Shown: positions 25,075 to 33,354 of the stretch, one piece after another
Numbering within the stretch: position 1 is the first letter of the stretch
How the letters are laid out: each line of letters opens with the position of its first letter
From: a bacterium
Lineage (GTDB): Bacteria; Bacillota; Clostridia; Oscillospirales; Acutalibacteraceae
DNA length: 35,125 nucleotides
Assembly (NCBI GenBank): GCA_020624805.1
Contig: JAHKVW010000020.1
Span: 1 to 35,125 of the forward strand
Reading direction: 5' to 3'
Notes under the pieces: model-generated
The model's input: only the letters and a program-made list of their open reading frames with translations
The model's database searches: none
What the model was told of the DNA's origin: nothing
Translations under genes and position numbers: made by a program

Positions 25075-25835
25075 AGATCTTGAACTGCGACGCAGTACAA
25101 GAGGCGGAAAAGAATACCGTGTTTGCGGCAAGACTGACGCAGCATGGGCATGAGATCCACAGCATGGATGATCTCATGCGGTTATACAACAAAGAATATA
25201 CCGGGAAAACGCTGCAAAGCATTATTTCGTTGCCGCACCCGACCGTACAGAAATTCGAGGTCATCACCGTCGCGGTCGTCGGCGCGAGCCGCCGTTTTCT
25301 CTCTCAGATAACGAGACACCAAAACGAAGTCAAGTATATGAGCGCGTCGCTGCAGTACAGCAACTATGCCGGCAAATCCGACTTCGTGATCCCCTACGAG
25401 ATACTGACCGCGCCCGAGGATATACGGGAATCTTATATGGAGATATGTCGGGATGATATGAACTTCTACGCGTACTTAACGGATTGCGGCGTCGATCACG
25501 ATACGGCGGGCTATGTTACGCCGCAGGCGCTCCGCAATATCCTGATCATATCCGCGACGCCCTATCAGTGGAAACACATGATCGGTCAGCGCGTCTGTCG
25601 TCGCAATACCGATGAAATGCAGATCGTTATGTTGAAGATCTGGAAGGAGCTGTATCAACTCAGCCCGGTCATGTTCTCTGTTGATCAGGCAGGAACCTTC
25701 TGTCAGCGCGACAGGTGCATGGAAGGTAAAATGAGCTGCGGCGATTCCGATATTTCTATTCTCACTCCCGATCTGATTCTTGATCTGTACTATCCGGCGT
25801 TGAAGGAGGCTGAGTATGAAGATAAAGCTGATTGA
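25056..25835 (+). CDS. thyX: FAD-dependent thymidylate synthase (ThyX), divergent
   Basis: About 259 residues. SD AAGGAGG (25042-25048) fits ATC 25056 (7-base spacing); GTG 25071, overlapping the upstream stop as GTGA, is the alternative but lies 22 bases from the SD. ThyX makes dTMP from dUMP using FADH2. The signature is present in a variant form: RHQNEVKYMSASLQYSNY, against RHR-x7-S-R in typical ThyX. Later ALRNILIISATPYQWKHMI matches the dUMP/FAD-binding region. The variant is common in ICE/phage copies. It overlaps dut by 20 bases. Confidence 0.83.
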   Translation: MRNIEVKILNCDAVQEAEKNTVFAARLTQHGHEIHSMDDLMRLYNKEYTGKTLQSIISLPHPTVQKFEVITVAVVGASRRFLSQITRHQNEVKYMSASLQYSNYAGKSDFVIPYEILTAPEDIRESYMEICRDDMNFYAYLTDCGVDHDTAGYVTPQALRNILIISATPYQWKHMIGQRVCRRNTDEMQIVMLKIWKELYQLSPVMFSVDQAGTFCQRDRCMEGKMSCGDSDISILTPDLILDLYYPALKEAEYEDKAD

Positions 25836-26229
25836 TTTCGGCGTAGCGGAGGATCATCGACCGTTCAGACCGCACGATAACGACGCAGGCGCCGATGTGT
25901 ATATGCCGTATGACTGTACCGTAAAGCCCGGTGAGATCGCAAAGATACCACTCGGCTTCGGTATCGAAGTGCCGGATGGGTATGCTGCCTTTGTCTTTCC
26001 TCGCAGCAGCATGGCAGTCAAGGGACTTGTCTGCGAGCTGCCGCCTATTGATTCCGGCTATCGCGGCGAGATCCATGCAATCATCAGCAACGTAAGCAGC
26101 ACGGAGCAAAAGATCCGTAAAGGCGCGAGGATCGGGCAACTTGTGATCACGCCTGTTATCATTGCGGACTATGTGATCGATCACGGTGATCGGCGCGGTA
26201 TGGGCGGCTTTGGCAGTACAGGAGAATGA
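25816..26229 (+). CDS. dut: dUTP diphosphatase
   Basis: 137 residues, trimeric dUTPase family. All five motifs are visible: DAGADVYM (~23-30), PRSSMAVKG, PPIDSGYRGEIHAIISN, RIGQLVI and the C-terminal RGMGGFGSTG. It hydrolyses dUTP to dUMP, which feeds ThyX directly, and keeps uracil out of the element's DNA. SD AAGGAGG. Start overlaps the thyX end. Confidence 0.93.
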   Translation: MKIKLIDFGVAEDHRPFRPHDNDAGADVYMPYDCTVKPGEIAKIPLGFGIEVPDGYAAFVFPRSSMAVKGLVCELPPIDSGYRGEIHAIISNVSSTEQKIRKGARIGQLVITPVIIADYVIDHGDRRGMGGFGSTGE

Positions 26230-26241
26230 CGGAGGCAGAGC

Positions 26242-26667
26242 ATGATTTGTGTTGACGCGAGAAATGAGATCTTTGAGCATATCGAGCTGTTCGATTCTCC
26301 GGCTATGTTCACCAATGCGCGGGTTGATCGCTCTACCGTACCGGATGGGTTGTTCTGTTATGACGTTCGCGGCTCCGACGATGATCCGGGCGCGCTGTGT
26401 GTGATGGAAAATCATGTCATGGTGAATCATGCCGGTACTGTTATCGGGGCTGTGGATTACCGGCTTGAAAAGGGCGGTTACAAGACTATCGGCGAAGGGA
26501 TCAACTTCCTCGGCGACGAGATCACCCTTGACGAGTTTTGCAAGCTGCACGGCGTCGAGATCGGCGAGCCGAAAAAGGGTGTGCTGGACGCCCTCAAAGA
26601 GAATCGCGAAAAGGTTGCAAAACAGCCTGTTCATAAGATAATAGCGGATAAACAGAAAACGCTTTGA
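26242..26667 (+). CDS. LPD28 domain accessory protein
   Basis: 141 residues, CGGAGG upstream. The core IELFDSPAMFTNARVDRSTV, LFCYDVRGSDDDPG, HVMVNHAGTVIG and INFLGDEITLDEFCK fits LPD28, a polyvalent-protein-associated domain of ICEs. The C-terminus opens GVLDALKENR and ends KQKTL, the shared tail with Gly in place of Ser. Last gene of its operon. Confidence 0.75.
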   Translation: MICVDARNEIFEHIELFDSPAMFTNARVDRSTVPDGLFCYDVRGSDDDPGALCVMENHVMVNHAGTVIGAVDYRLEKGGYKTIGEGINFLGDEITLDEFCKLHGVEIGEPKKGVLDALKENREKVAKQPVHKIIADKQKTL

Positions 26668-26886
26668 ACTGTATCGTAGAATAGCTCTAAAACGTCCAGA
26701 ATTGAGCTGTATCGCATTTTTAGAGAAAGGTAGGGTAAATTTTACTCCGATTTTGAAAAACGAGGTAAAAACGACTGGATTTTGACTTTGATTGTTCTAA
26801 AAAGTCAGTGTTTAAGCCGTTTTTGAGCTTTTGGCGACGTTTTGAATTTTGACTTGGGGTTAAACAAATTTGTTAGGAGGCAGATA
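26668..26886 (+). promoter_or_regulatory. AT-rich non-coding region before topoisomerase III
   Basis: 219 bases without a gene, more AT-rich than its surroundings. Seen: an inverted repeat CTCTAAAA (26685-26692) / TTTTAGAG (26718-26725), the direct repeat ATTTTGACTT at 26779 and 26846, and a perfect palindrome AACAAATTTGTT (26863-26874) just before the AGGAGG of the next gene. No promoter with good spacing is evident. It is a candidate regulator-binding or replication-origin region. Confidence 0.4.
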
Positions 26887-28992
26887 TTGAAATTAGTTAT
26901 AGCGGAAAAGCCGTCGGTTGCGCTTTCGATTGCAAAGGTGCTGGGCGCGACAAAGCGGCATGAAGGATATATGGAGGGCGGCGGTTATCTGGTGAGCTGG
27001 TGCTTCGGGCATCTGTTGGGGCTTGCCGATCCTGAAATGTATGACGAAAAGCTGAGGGGCTGGTCATATAATACGCTGCCGATCATTCCCGATAAGTGGA
27101 TGTACGGCGTTGCAAAGGATAAAAAGAAACAGTTGTATATTCTTTCTGACCTGATGAAAATGAGAGAGGTCGATAGTATCGTTTGCGCAACCGACGCGGG
27201 CCGTGAGGGAGAATTGATATTCAGGCTCGTGTATGACTACTCTAAGTGCAACAAGCCCATTGAAAGACTGTGGATCTCGAGTATGGAAGATGAAGCGATC
27301 CGAAAAGGTTTTGCTGAGCTCCGTCCCGGCAGCGATTATGATATGCTCTATCAGGCGGCGCTTTGCCGTGCTCAGGCAGATTGGATCGTCGGGATTAACG
27401 CGACGAGGCTGTTTACCGTGCTATATGGTGAAAAGCTCAACGTCGGGCGCGTGATGTCCCCGACGCTTGCGCTGCTTGTTCAGCGTGAGGCTGAGATACA
27501 CAGTTTCAAGAGCGTGCCGTTTTATGTTCCTGAGATCACCTGCGGCGGTTTTACGGCAAGCGGTGAAAGAACAGACGTAAAAGATCAGGCGGATCAGATC
27601 AGGCTTGCTTGTGACGGACGATCTGCGACGGTTCAAAAGATCGAGATACAGAAAAAGACCGAGAAGCCGCCGAAGCTCTATGATCTCACGACCTTGCAGC
27701 GTGAGTGCAACCGTATTTTCGGCTTCACGGCGCAGCAGACGCTCGACTATCTCCAATCGCTTTATGAAAAGAAGCTCTCGACCTATCCGAGAACAGACAG
27801 TCGCTATCTGAATGAGGATATGCACGATACGGCGCAGAGCTTGATCACATGGCTGCGTGACAACACGGCTGTCGGCAAGGGGTATATGGGTAACGCCGAT
27901 ATTGTAAGGATAATGGATAATAAGAAAGTCACCGACCACCATGCGATCATTCCGACAATGGAGATAACGAAAACCGAGCTTTCGGAGCTGCCTAAGGGAG
28001 AACGCTGTGTGTTGGAGCTGATCGCGGCGCGGCTGTTATGCGCTACCGCCCAACCGTACAACTATGAGGCAACGACGGTCACGCTCGATTGTGCCGGCCA
28101 TACCTTTACCGCCAAAGGCAAAACCATTCTTCAATCAGGATGGAAGGAAATCGAGCGATTATTTCTGTTACAGATGAAGAAGAAACCGTCCGCGGATGAA
28201 GCGGAACTGCCGAAGCTGTCCGAAGGACAGGTTTTTGATCATATCGCGGCAAGCGTCCGCGAGGGCAAGACTGCGCCACCGAAGCATTATACCGAGGATT
28301 CGTTGCTTTCCGCTATGGAGACGGCGGGAGCGGATGAAACGCCTGACGACGCGGAACGCAAGGGTTTGGGTACGCCGGCAACCAGAGCGGCGATCCTTGA
28401 AAAGCTCGTTAGTACCGGATTTGTCGAGCGCAGAAAAAAGCTGCTGATCCCGACACAGACAGGAATAAATCTGATCAAAATACTGCCGGATAACATCAAG
28501 TCGCCGCTTCTCACAGCGGAGTGGGAGTCCAAGCTAAAGCAGATCGAGCGCGGCGAGCTGAGCGCTGAGGGCTTTATGAACGGTATTACCGATATGATCA
28601 CCGGCTTGGTACAGACGCACGATAAGCCCGATAAAGAATACCTGTCTCTGTTTCCTAAGGAAGATAACGAGGGCGGGATCATCGGCGTGTGTCCTCGCTG
28701 CGGATCTGACGTTGTTGCAAAGAGCAAGGGCTTTTTCTGCGATAACCGCAGTTGCACCTTTGCTCTGTGGAAAGATAACTACTTTTTCAGATCAAAGCAC
28801 AAGAAGCTCACAAAGAGTATTGCGACCGCTCTGCTCTCCGACGGGCGAGCTTTTGTTGAGGGGCTTTACAGCGAGAAGAAGAACAAGAACTATGACGCCT
28901 TTGTCGTTCTCGATGATACCGGCGGAAAATACGTCAATTTCAAGATTGAGTTTCCGCAGCGAAAGGATCATAAGAAGGGGAACCGTAAGTGA
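26887..28992 (+). CDS. topB: DNA topoisomerase III (type IA)
   Basis: 701 residues from TTG 26887, AGGAGG upstream. Toprim domain with AEKPS at the N-terminus and TDAGREGEL (~100-108), catalytic Tyr300 in YPRTDSRY, and a C-terminal zinc finger (CPRCGSD...CDNRSCTF). It relaxes and decatenates DNA; plasmid/ICE copies support replication or single-strand processing during transfer. The C-terminus ends KKGNRK, without the shared tail. Stop overlaps the next start as GTGA. Confidence 0.93.
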   Translation: MKLVIAEKPSVALSIAKVLGATKRHEGYMEGGGYLVSWCFGHLLGLADPEMYDEKLRGWSYNTLPIIPDKWMYGVAKDKKKQLYILSDLMKMREVDSIVCATDAGREGELIFRLVYDYSKCNKPIERLWISSMEDEAIRKGFAELRPGSDYDMLYQAALCRAQADWIVGINATRLFTVLYGEKLNVGRVMSPTLALLVQREAEIHSFKSVPFYVPEITCGGFTASGERTDVKDQADQIRLACDGRSATVQKIEIQKKTEKPPKLYDLTTLQRECNRIFGFTAQQTLDYLQSLYEKKLSTYPRTDSRYLNEDMHDTAQSLITWLRDNTAVGKGYMGNADIVRIMDNKKVTDHHAIIPTMEITKTELSELPKGERCVLELIAARLLCATAQPYNYEATTVTLDCAGHTFTAKGKTILQSGWKEIERLFLLQMKKKPSADEAELPKLSEGQVFDHIAASVREGKTAPPKHYTEDSLLSAMETAGADETPDDAERKGLGTPATRAAILEKLVSTGFVERRKKLLIPTQTGINLIKILPDNIKSPLLTAEWESKLKQIERGELSAEGFMNGITDMITGLVQTHDKPDKEYLSLFPKEDNEGGIIGVCPRCGSDVVAKSKGFFCDNRSCTFALWKDNYFFRSKHKKLTKSIATALLSDGRAFVEGLYSEKKNKNYDAFVVLDDTGGKYVNFKIEFPQRKDHKKGNRK

Positions 28993-29795
28993 GCGCGTCA
29001 ACCTGTTTTGAATACGGCGGGTACCACTTCTTTCCGTTGCGAAGATTCAACAATGGAGAGGGCGATTTCTTTGCCCTCTCCAAACGGCTTGAAAGAGATT
29101 TCTCGTTAGGGTTATTCGATTACAAGGATCGGCAGAAGTTTCCGTACTCTTATGATGAATTCTATAAAGTCGCCACTAATCCAAATTACGACATTTTTTG
29201 CTGTGTTGAAAACGGTAAAATCTATGTACCGGCGACACATGAGCTGTTTATCTACCACAATCCGAATGATTATCACAAGCGCGAACAAAAGATCATAAAG
29301 AATCGTCTGCTGATCGATACGAAGAATCAGTATTTTGACTTGAAGGTGATCGATAACCGCCGCTTCATGTATAACACCAAAACCGGCATACTCGTTCTCG
29401 GCGCACAGCTCCCTCCGTCAAGGAAGATACGCGGCAGCCATGCCGAGGATCTGTCTAACGCCGGTATATACAGCGGATATGACGACTATGTGCGTGGTTG
29501 GGCTGGCATCGGCAAGGACTTTCCTCACGGGGTTATCCATTTTGCTCCAAATGTAGACGACAGGAATACAGAGCTGTATAACCGAGCTTTCGATACGCTT
29601 GAAATGTTTGCACAGAACGGCGCTGAGGCAGCGACGATTATCCGTGCTCTCGGGAAACGCTGGGAACAGCCTTTATTTTCGATCCTTTCTGATATGGAGC
29701 ACAAGCCGTCTATCCATGAACAGCTAAAACAAAAGCCGGAGCAGAAAAGCGTCCGGCATGAACAATCGACAAAGAAAAAGGAGGCTGAATTATGA
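28989..29795 (+). CDS. Unknown ICE accessory protein
   Basis: 268 residues from GTG 28989 overlapping topB. Soluble, aromatic-rich: YGGYHFFPLRRF, DYKDRQKFPYSYDEFYKVA, DIFCCVENGKIYVPATHELF, and a central RGSHAEDLSNAGIYSGYDDY. Resembles conserved hypothetical proteins of Clostridia ICEs, but I cannot name a domain. The C-terminus opens SIHEQLKQKP and ends KKKEAEL, matching the shared tail at 28 residues. Confidence 0.72.
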   Translation: MSASTCFEYGGYHFFPLRRFNNGEGDFFALSKRLERDFSLGLFDYKDRQKFPYSYDEFYKVATNPNYDIFCCVENGKIYVPATHELFIYHNPNDYHKREQKIIKNRLLIDTKNQYFDLKVIDNRRFMYNTKTGILVLGAQLPPSRKIRGSHAEDLSNAGIYSGYDDYVRGWAGIGKDFPHGVIHFAPNVDDRNTELYNRAFDTLEMFAQNGAEAATIIRALGKRWEQPLFSILSDMEHKPSIHEQLKQKPEQKSVRHEQSTKKKEAEL

Positions 29796-30430
29796 GTATT
29801 ACCCATATTGAAACGGATCAGTTGCGGGAAATGTCCGATAAAGAAGGACTGATCATTCAGGGCTGCGGCGGTCCGCTGCAGGAATGGGTTGACGGGATCA
29901 ACGATATACTGACAGAAAGCGGCATACTCAAAAACGGCAGTCGTTTTGAAAACGTCTATTCTTTTGAACACGAAAACGTGACCTGTTTGCTGTTTCCGTT
30001 TGAGGATGTCGATCTGCACATGGGAAAGCTCGCCATGTGGCGATTGCAGACACATAAAGAGTTTTACGGTACATGGCTCTCTGACTATGTGCCGAACCGA
30101 TTGGGCGGTTTTATTGACGAATCACAGTACGCAACCGACAAGCCCGACTGTGCGCTGATCGGCGAGGACGGCAATATCTTTAATCTGATCGGTATTGCTT
30201 CACACACACTCAAACGCTGCGGACTTACAGATCAGGCAAAAGAAATGTCCTCTCGTGTCATGTCAAGCGGCAGCTATAGTGAGGCGCTGGGGATCATCGG
30301 CGAGTATGTCAACATTACCGACGCTGAGCATGTGCGTGAGTATCGCCCCTCTGTCGTCAAGAAGATCAAGGAAACAAAGGTCGCGGAGCCGTCCGATCAA
30401 CCAAAACAGCATAAACCTCAGGAAAGGTAG
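29792..30430 (+). CDS. Conserved ICE protein of unknown function
   Basis: 212 residues, ATGA overlap with the previous gene, AAAAGGAGG upstream. The C-terminal half contains the familiar ICE block PDCALIGEDGNIFNLIGIAS followed by LKRCGLTDQAKEM and SYSEALGIIGEYVNI, which recurs in polyvalent-type proteins. The N-terminal half includes GCGGPLQEWVDGINDIL. The tail opens SVVKKIKETK and ends HKPQER. Biochemical role unknown. Confidence 0.75.
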   Translation: MSITHIETDQLREMSDKEGLIIQGCGGPLQEWVDGINDILTESGILKNGSRFENVYSFEHENVTCLLFPFEDVDLHMGKLAMWRLQTHKEFYGTWLSDYVPNRLGGFIDESQYATDKPDCALIGEDGNIFNLIGIASHTLKRCGLTDQAKEMSSRVMSSGSYSEALGIIGEYVNITDAEHVREYRPSVVKKIKETKVAEPSDQPKQHKPQER

Positions 30431-30439
30431 GTGTAGAAT

Positions 30440-30913
30440 ATGAGTGAAACAGTTTACGGCGTATGGGCTGTTCGCAGCGGTAATTCAATTTTCGGTCATG
30501 CTGAGGCGTGGTGTAAGGATCACGGCAAGGTGATTGAGTTTGAGTCAAGAGCCGAAGCGGAGAAGTATGCCTCCGAGCGGAACAAGGAAACTTCCTATAA
30601 TTGCCATTACTATGTCAGACCAAAGCAGCATGAGCGCGATTCGGTCAAATATCCTATCGAGCGCACACCCGACGATAAAGTACCGGCGGTCGGTCGTCCG
30701 GCGCATTTGCCGGAAAACTATTTGTTGAACGCCGAGCTGAAAGAAGAAGCGCAAACGGGTAACTACAATATGCTTGACGGCAGGATGGATAATATTTCGC
30801 CGGAGAGTGCGGCGGAGAAATCTTCTGTGATCGATAAGCTGAAATCGGAGCAGTCCGAAAAGGATCAGAAGCAGCCCTCTCGCGGCGACAAGAAGCGGGA
30901 GCGCGAGATATGA
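30440..30913 (+). CDS. Unknown ICE accessory protein
   Basis: 157 residues. An N-terminal folded part (VYGVWAVRSGNSIFGHAEAW, EFESRAEAEKYASERNKET, NCHYYVRP) is followed by a polar tail from residue ~70. The tail end opens SVIDKLKSEQ and ends KKREREI. The SD AGGTGTAG is weak. ATGA overlap with the next gene. Domain not recognised. Confidence 0.7.
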   Translation: MSETVYGVWAVRSGNSIFGHAEAWCKDHGKVIEFESRAEAEKYASERNKETSYNCHYYVRPKQHERDSVKYPIERTPDDKVPAVGRPAHLPENYLLNAELKEEAQTGNYNMLDGRMDNISPESAAEKSSVIDKLKSEQSEKDQKQPSRGDKKREREI

Positions 30914-31611
30914 CGCCGCAGGTTTTCCGTGACGTTGATATTCTCGCCTCGTTAGCAGGGATCATGGATCAGCATACGAAGTATTATAAAGACGACTTCG
31001 ACCTGGATAAGTCTATTATTCACGCACTATCTCGTTCATCGGATGAAAACGACCGTCGCCTGATCTGGCTTTGCCGTCCTTTGGGAACCCATTGTCTCAG
31101 AGAGCGTGACGTCTTTTTGGAAGGAACTCACGAAAACAGTGTATTCCGATTCTATCACGAACAGACAAAGGATAATGTGCTGGCGTATGCGATCCATCTG
31201 AAAGATACGGACGGATCAATCGTCAAAGGAGATATTTACACGCTGGACTACGCTCAGGAAGTTGAGCGGCTGCCTTTGGTGAGTTGTCCTATCGAGCAGG
31301 TGACGATCTACTATCCTGATGGCAATGAGTTTACTGTGCCTTATAAGAGTATGCGCGGCGCGGTCAATGAGTTATCCAAAGTTCACGGCGATCCTGCTTC
31401 GTTCCGCTATCACCCGGAGAGTGAAGCAGAACTCGGCATGATCCTGCGGCGTGTTCATTGTAACCGAGATCGGCGCGCCAACCGCGGGAGCATTGATCTG
31501 TACCTCGAGAATCTGCGCGGCGGCTCTCTCCGAGGTGAGCTGAAAAAGGCAAAGACTGAGGTACAGTCTCCGGCTCAAAAGGCTGCAAAGAAGGATCAAC
31601 AGTCGTTATGA
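30910..31611 (+). CDS. Unknown ICE accessory protein
   Basis: 233 residues. It carries blocks LIWLCRPLGTHCLRERDVFL, then DNVLAYAIHLKDTDGSIVKG and YTLDYAQEVERLPLV, a pattern known from hypothetical proteins of Clostridia ICEs. Soluble, no catalytic motif recognised. The C-terminus opens SLRGELKKAK and ends KKDQQSL (28 residues). ATGA overlap with mobC, which places it in the relaxosome operon. Confidence 0.72.
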   Translation: MTPQVFRDVDILASLAGIMDQHTKYYKDDFDLDKSIIHALSRSSDENDRRLIWLCRPLGTHCLRERDVFLEGTHENSVFRFYHEQTKDNVLAYAIHLKDTDGSIVKGDIYTLDYAQEVERLPLVSCPIEQVTIYYPDGNEFTVPYKSMRGAVNELSKVHGDPASFRYHPESEAELGMILRRVHCNRDRRANRGSIDLYLENLRGGSLRGELKKAKTEVQSPAQKAAKKDQQSL

Positions 31612-31949
31612 AGAACGGCTGTCGAACGGTAAGAGTCCACATGCTGCTTTCGGAAAAAGAGGCACAAACGATCCATAAGCGAATGTCGGAGTGCGGAATA
31701 ACCAATCAATCCGCCTACCTTCGTAAAATGGGGATCGACGGCTATATCATTCATGTGGATATGAGCGATATTCGTTCTCTGACAAAGCTGCTGGGTATCT
31801 GTTCCAAAAACCTTAATCAGTACGTTCGGCGAGCGAACGAGACCGGCAGTATCTACGAAACCGACATTGAAGATCTGAGGGAGCGACTGCGAGAGATCCA
31901 AGCTGACGTCAAAACTATTCTGAAAGAATATGAAAAAATACCGAATTAG
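31608..31949 (+). CDS. mobC: MobC family relaxosome accessory protein
   Basis: 113 residues. An N-terminal ribbon-helix-helix (RTVRVHMLLSEKEAQTIHKR, ITNQSAYLRKMGIDGYI) and a C-terminal helical part with LGICSKNLNQYVRRANETG are typical of MobC. It binds the oriT region and helps the relaxase nick. It is 1.4 kb upstream of the relaxase, with three genes between. Confidence 0.88.
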   Translation: MKNGCRTVRVHMLLSEKEAQTIHKRMSECGITNQSAYLRKMGIDGYIIHVDMSDIRSLTKLLGICSKNLNQYVRRANETGSIYETDIEDLRERLREIQADVKTILKEYEKIPN

Positions 31950-31952
31950 CCG

Positions 31953-31981
31953 CTGACAAAACTACCCATGTGCGGTAGAAT
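31953..31981 (+). promoter_or_regulatory. Sigma-A-type promoter candidate after mobC
   Basis: CTGACA (31953-31958), exactly 17-bp spacer, TAGAAT (31976-31981). The expected transcript would start near 31988 and carry the CD1845 gene from ATG 32025. Confidence 0.6.
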
Positions 31982-32024
31982 AAAGATAGGAATATATCAT
32001 TATTTTCAGAAAGGAGTGCTGACT

Positions 32025-32315
32025 ATGCGTCTGTTATTCAAAATTCTTTCGTTACCGTTTATTCCTATCACATGGGTCTTGTATGGGCTGTGCAGGCTGA
32101 TCGTTCTTATCTCAGGAATGATTCTCGGTATCATGGCGGGACTTGCGCTGATCGCGGCAATCGTGCTGTTCGTAAAGGTTGATTTTATGACCGGCTCTAT
32201 TGTTCTGATAGTCGCGTTCTTGATCAGCCCATACGGTATTCCGAAGCTGGCGGCGTGGTTGACCGGTAAGCTCGGCGGTCTCAGCTATGCTTTGAGAGAT
32301 TTTGTTACGAGCTAA
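32025..32315 (+). CDS. CD1845 family small membrane protein
   Basis: 96 residues from ATG 32025 (AAAGGAG 9 bases before), preferred over the upstream start at 31968, which lacks an SD and overlaps the promoter. Two to three hydrophobic segments (residues ~10-45, LPFIPITWVLYGLCRLIVLI, and ~55-75). Resembles CD1845-type proteins found near the mobilisation genes of ICEs. Function unknown. Confidence 0.72.
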   Translation: MRLLFKILSLPFIPITWVLYGLCRLIVLISGMILGIMAGLALIAAIVLFVKVDFMTGSIVLIVAFLISPYGIPKLAAWLTGKLGGLSYALRDFVTS

Positions 32316-32333
32316 ATATATTATTACAATATG

Positions 32334-32365
32334 GAGCGAGGCGTTTCGGCGTCTCGCTCTTTTTT
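32334..32365 (+). terminator. Rho-independent terminator before the XRE gene
   Basis: Arms GAGCGAGGCG (32334-32343) and CGTCTCGCTC (32350-32359) pair over 10 bp with one G-T wobble and are followed by six T (32360-32365). The AAGGAGG of the XRE gene starts two bases later, so some readthrough or a promoter inside is needed for that gene. Confidence 0.75.
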
Positions 32366-32383
32366 GAAGGAGGATATATTGAA

Positions 32384-32842
32384 TTGAGTATTGGTGAAAG
32401 AATATGTTTCTTTCGCAAAAAAAGAGGTCTGACGCAAGAACAGTTAGGCCGATTGATCGGGTTACCGGATAACAGTGCTGACGTTCGTATTACTCAGTAT
32501 GAGTCAGGCTCTCGTAAACCTAAGGAAGATGTTATCAAGGCGTTGGCAGAAGTGTTTGGTATCTCGCCGTTTGCTTTGAGTATTTCCGATATAGACGATC
32601 CTCTCGTCATTCTGCATACGCTGTTTGCAATGGAGGACGTTTACGGTGCGTGGGTTGAAAAGAATCTCTCTGCGATTGCTTTGAACTTCGATCCATATAA
32701 CAATGAGAATGCTGCGCGGTTGTTTAATATGCTTTGCGATTGGCGTGAGCAGTTTGAAAAAAGGATCAACGGGATCATCACAAAGGAAGAATATGATAAC
32801 TGGCGATACAATTATCCGGGAAAGGACGGCGTCGTTCAATGA
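32384..32842 (+). CDS. XRE family transcriptional regulator
   Basis: 152 residues from TTG 32384 with GAAGGAGG upstream. N-terminal helix-turn-helix (residues ~3-62: ERICFFRKKRGLTQEQLGRL, ITQYESGSRKPKEDVIKAL), then a helical C-terminal region. Likely controls the mobilisation genes. ATGA overlap with the DUF3849 gene. Confidence 0.87.
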   Translation: MSIGERICFFRKKRGLTQEQLGRLIGLPDNSADVRITQYESGSRKPKEDVIKALAEVFGISPFALSISDIDDPLVILHTLFAMEDVYGAWVEKNLSAIALNFDPYNNENAARLFNMLCDWREQFEKRINGIITKEEYDNWRYNYPGKDGVVQ

Positions 32843-33336
32843 GAAAACACTTGCCGATTTATTATCATTCTGCCGGTTATGCCGAAGAATATCACCAGAC
32901 AGAATTGTACCGTGCGTCATACAAGTTGAACCTGATGTGTCGTGACGCGATCCGCGAGGCAATAGAAACGCATTACAAAAACAACAGTCTGGATGAAGCA
33001 GCGGCACATGAGATTATAGAGCAATTCGGATATAAAAGGGCAATGGCTGTTCTTGCTAATACGGTAGTTAATAATAGCTGGGACGGACGGTATTCTTCAA
33101 GCAATAAAAAGTGGGCACAGGACGTGGTTTTGCCCTGGTGTATGCTCGGAGAAAACAATCATACTTTTACGCTGGCCACCACACACCCCGGCCTTGTAGA
33201 TTTATTCTTGACGCAGGTTCGGCAAGAATACGACAGAGCTTTCAACCGCACATCAGTCAAAGCGGCGTTGAAAGATAATGAGCCTAAGAATTCAGAGGCA
33301 GCAAAAAGACCGAGCAAGAAAGGCCCGTCATTATAA
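32839..33336 (+). CDS. DUF3849 domain protein
   Basis: 165 residues. The blocks LPIYYHSAGYAEEYHQTELY, AAHEIIEQFGYKRAMAVLAN, NNSWDGRYSSSNKKWAQDVV and THPGLVDLFLTQVR match DUF3849, a recurrent ICE/phage family of unknown role. The C-terminus opens SVKAALKDNE and ends KKGPSL, the shared tail. Directly precedes the relaxase gene. Confidence 0.83.
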   Translation: MRKHLPIYYHSAGYAEEYHQTELYRASYKLNLMCRDAIREAIETHYKNNSLDEAAAHEIIEQFGYKRAMAVLANTVVNNSWDGRYSSSNKKWAQDVVLPWCMLGENNHTFTLATTHPGLVDLFLTQVRQEYDRAFNRTSVKAALKDNEPKNSEAAKRPSKKGPSL

Positions 33337-33354
33337 AGCAAGGGGGATGATAGT

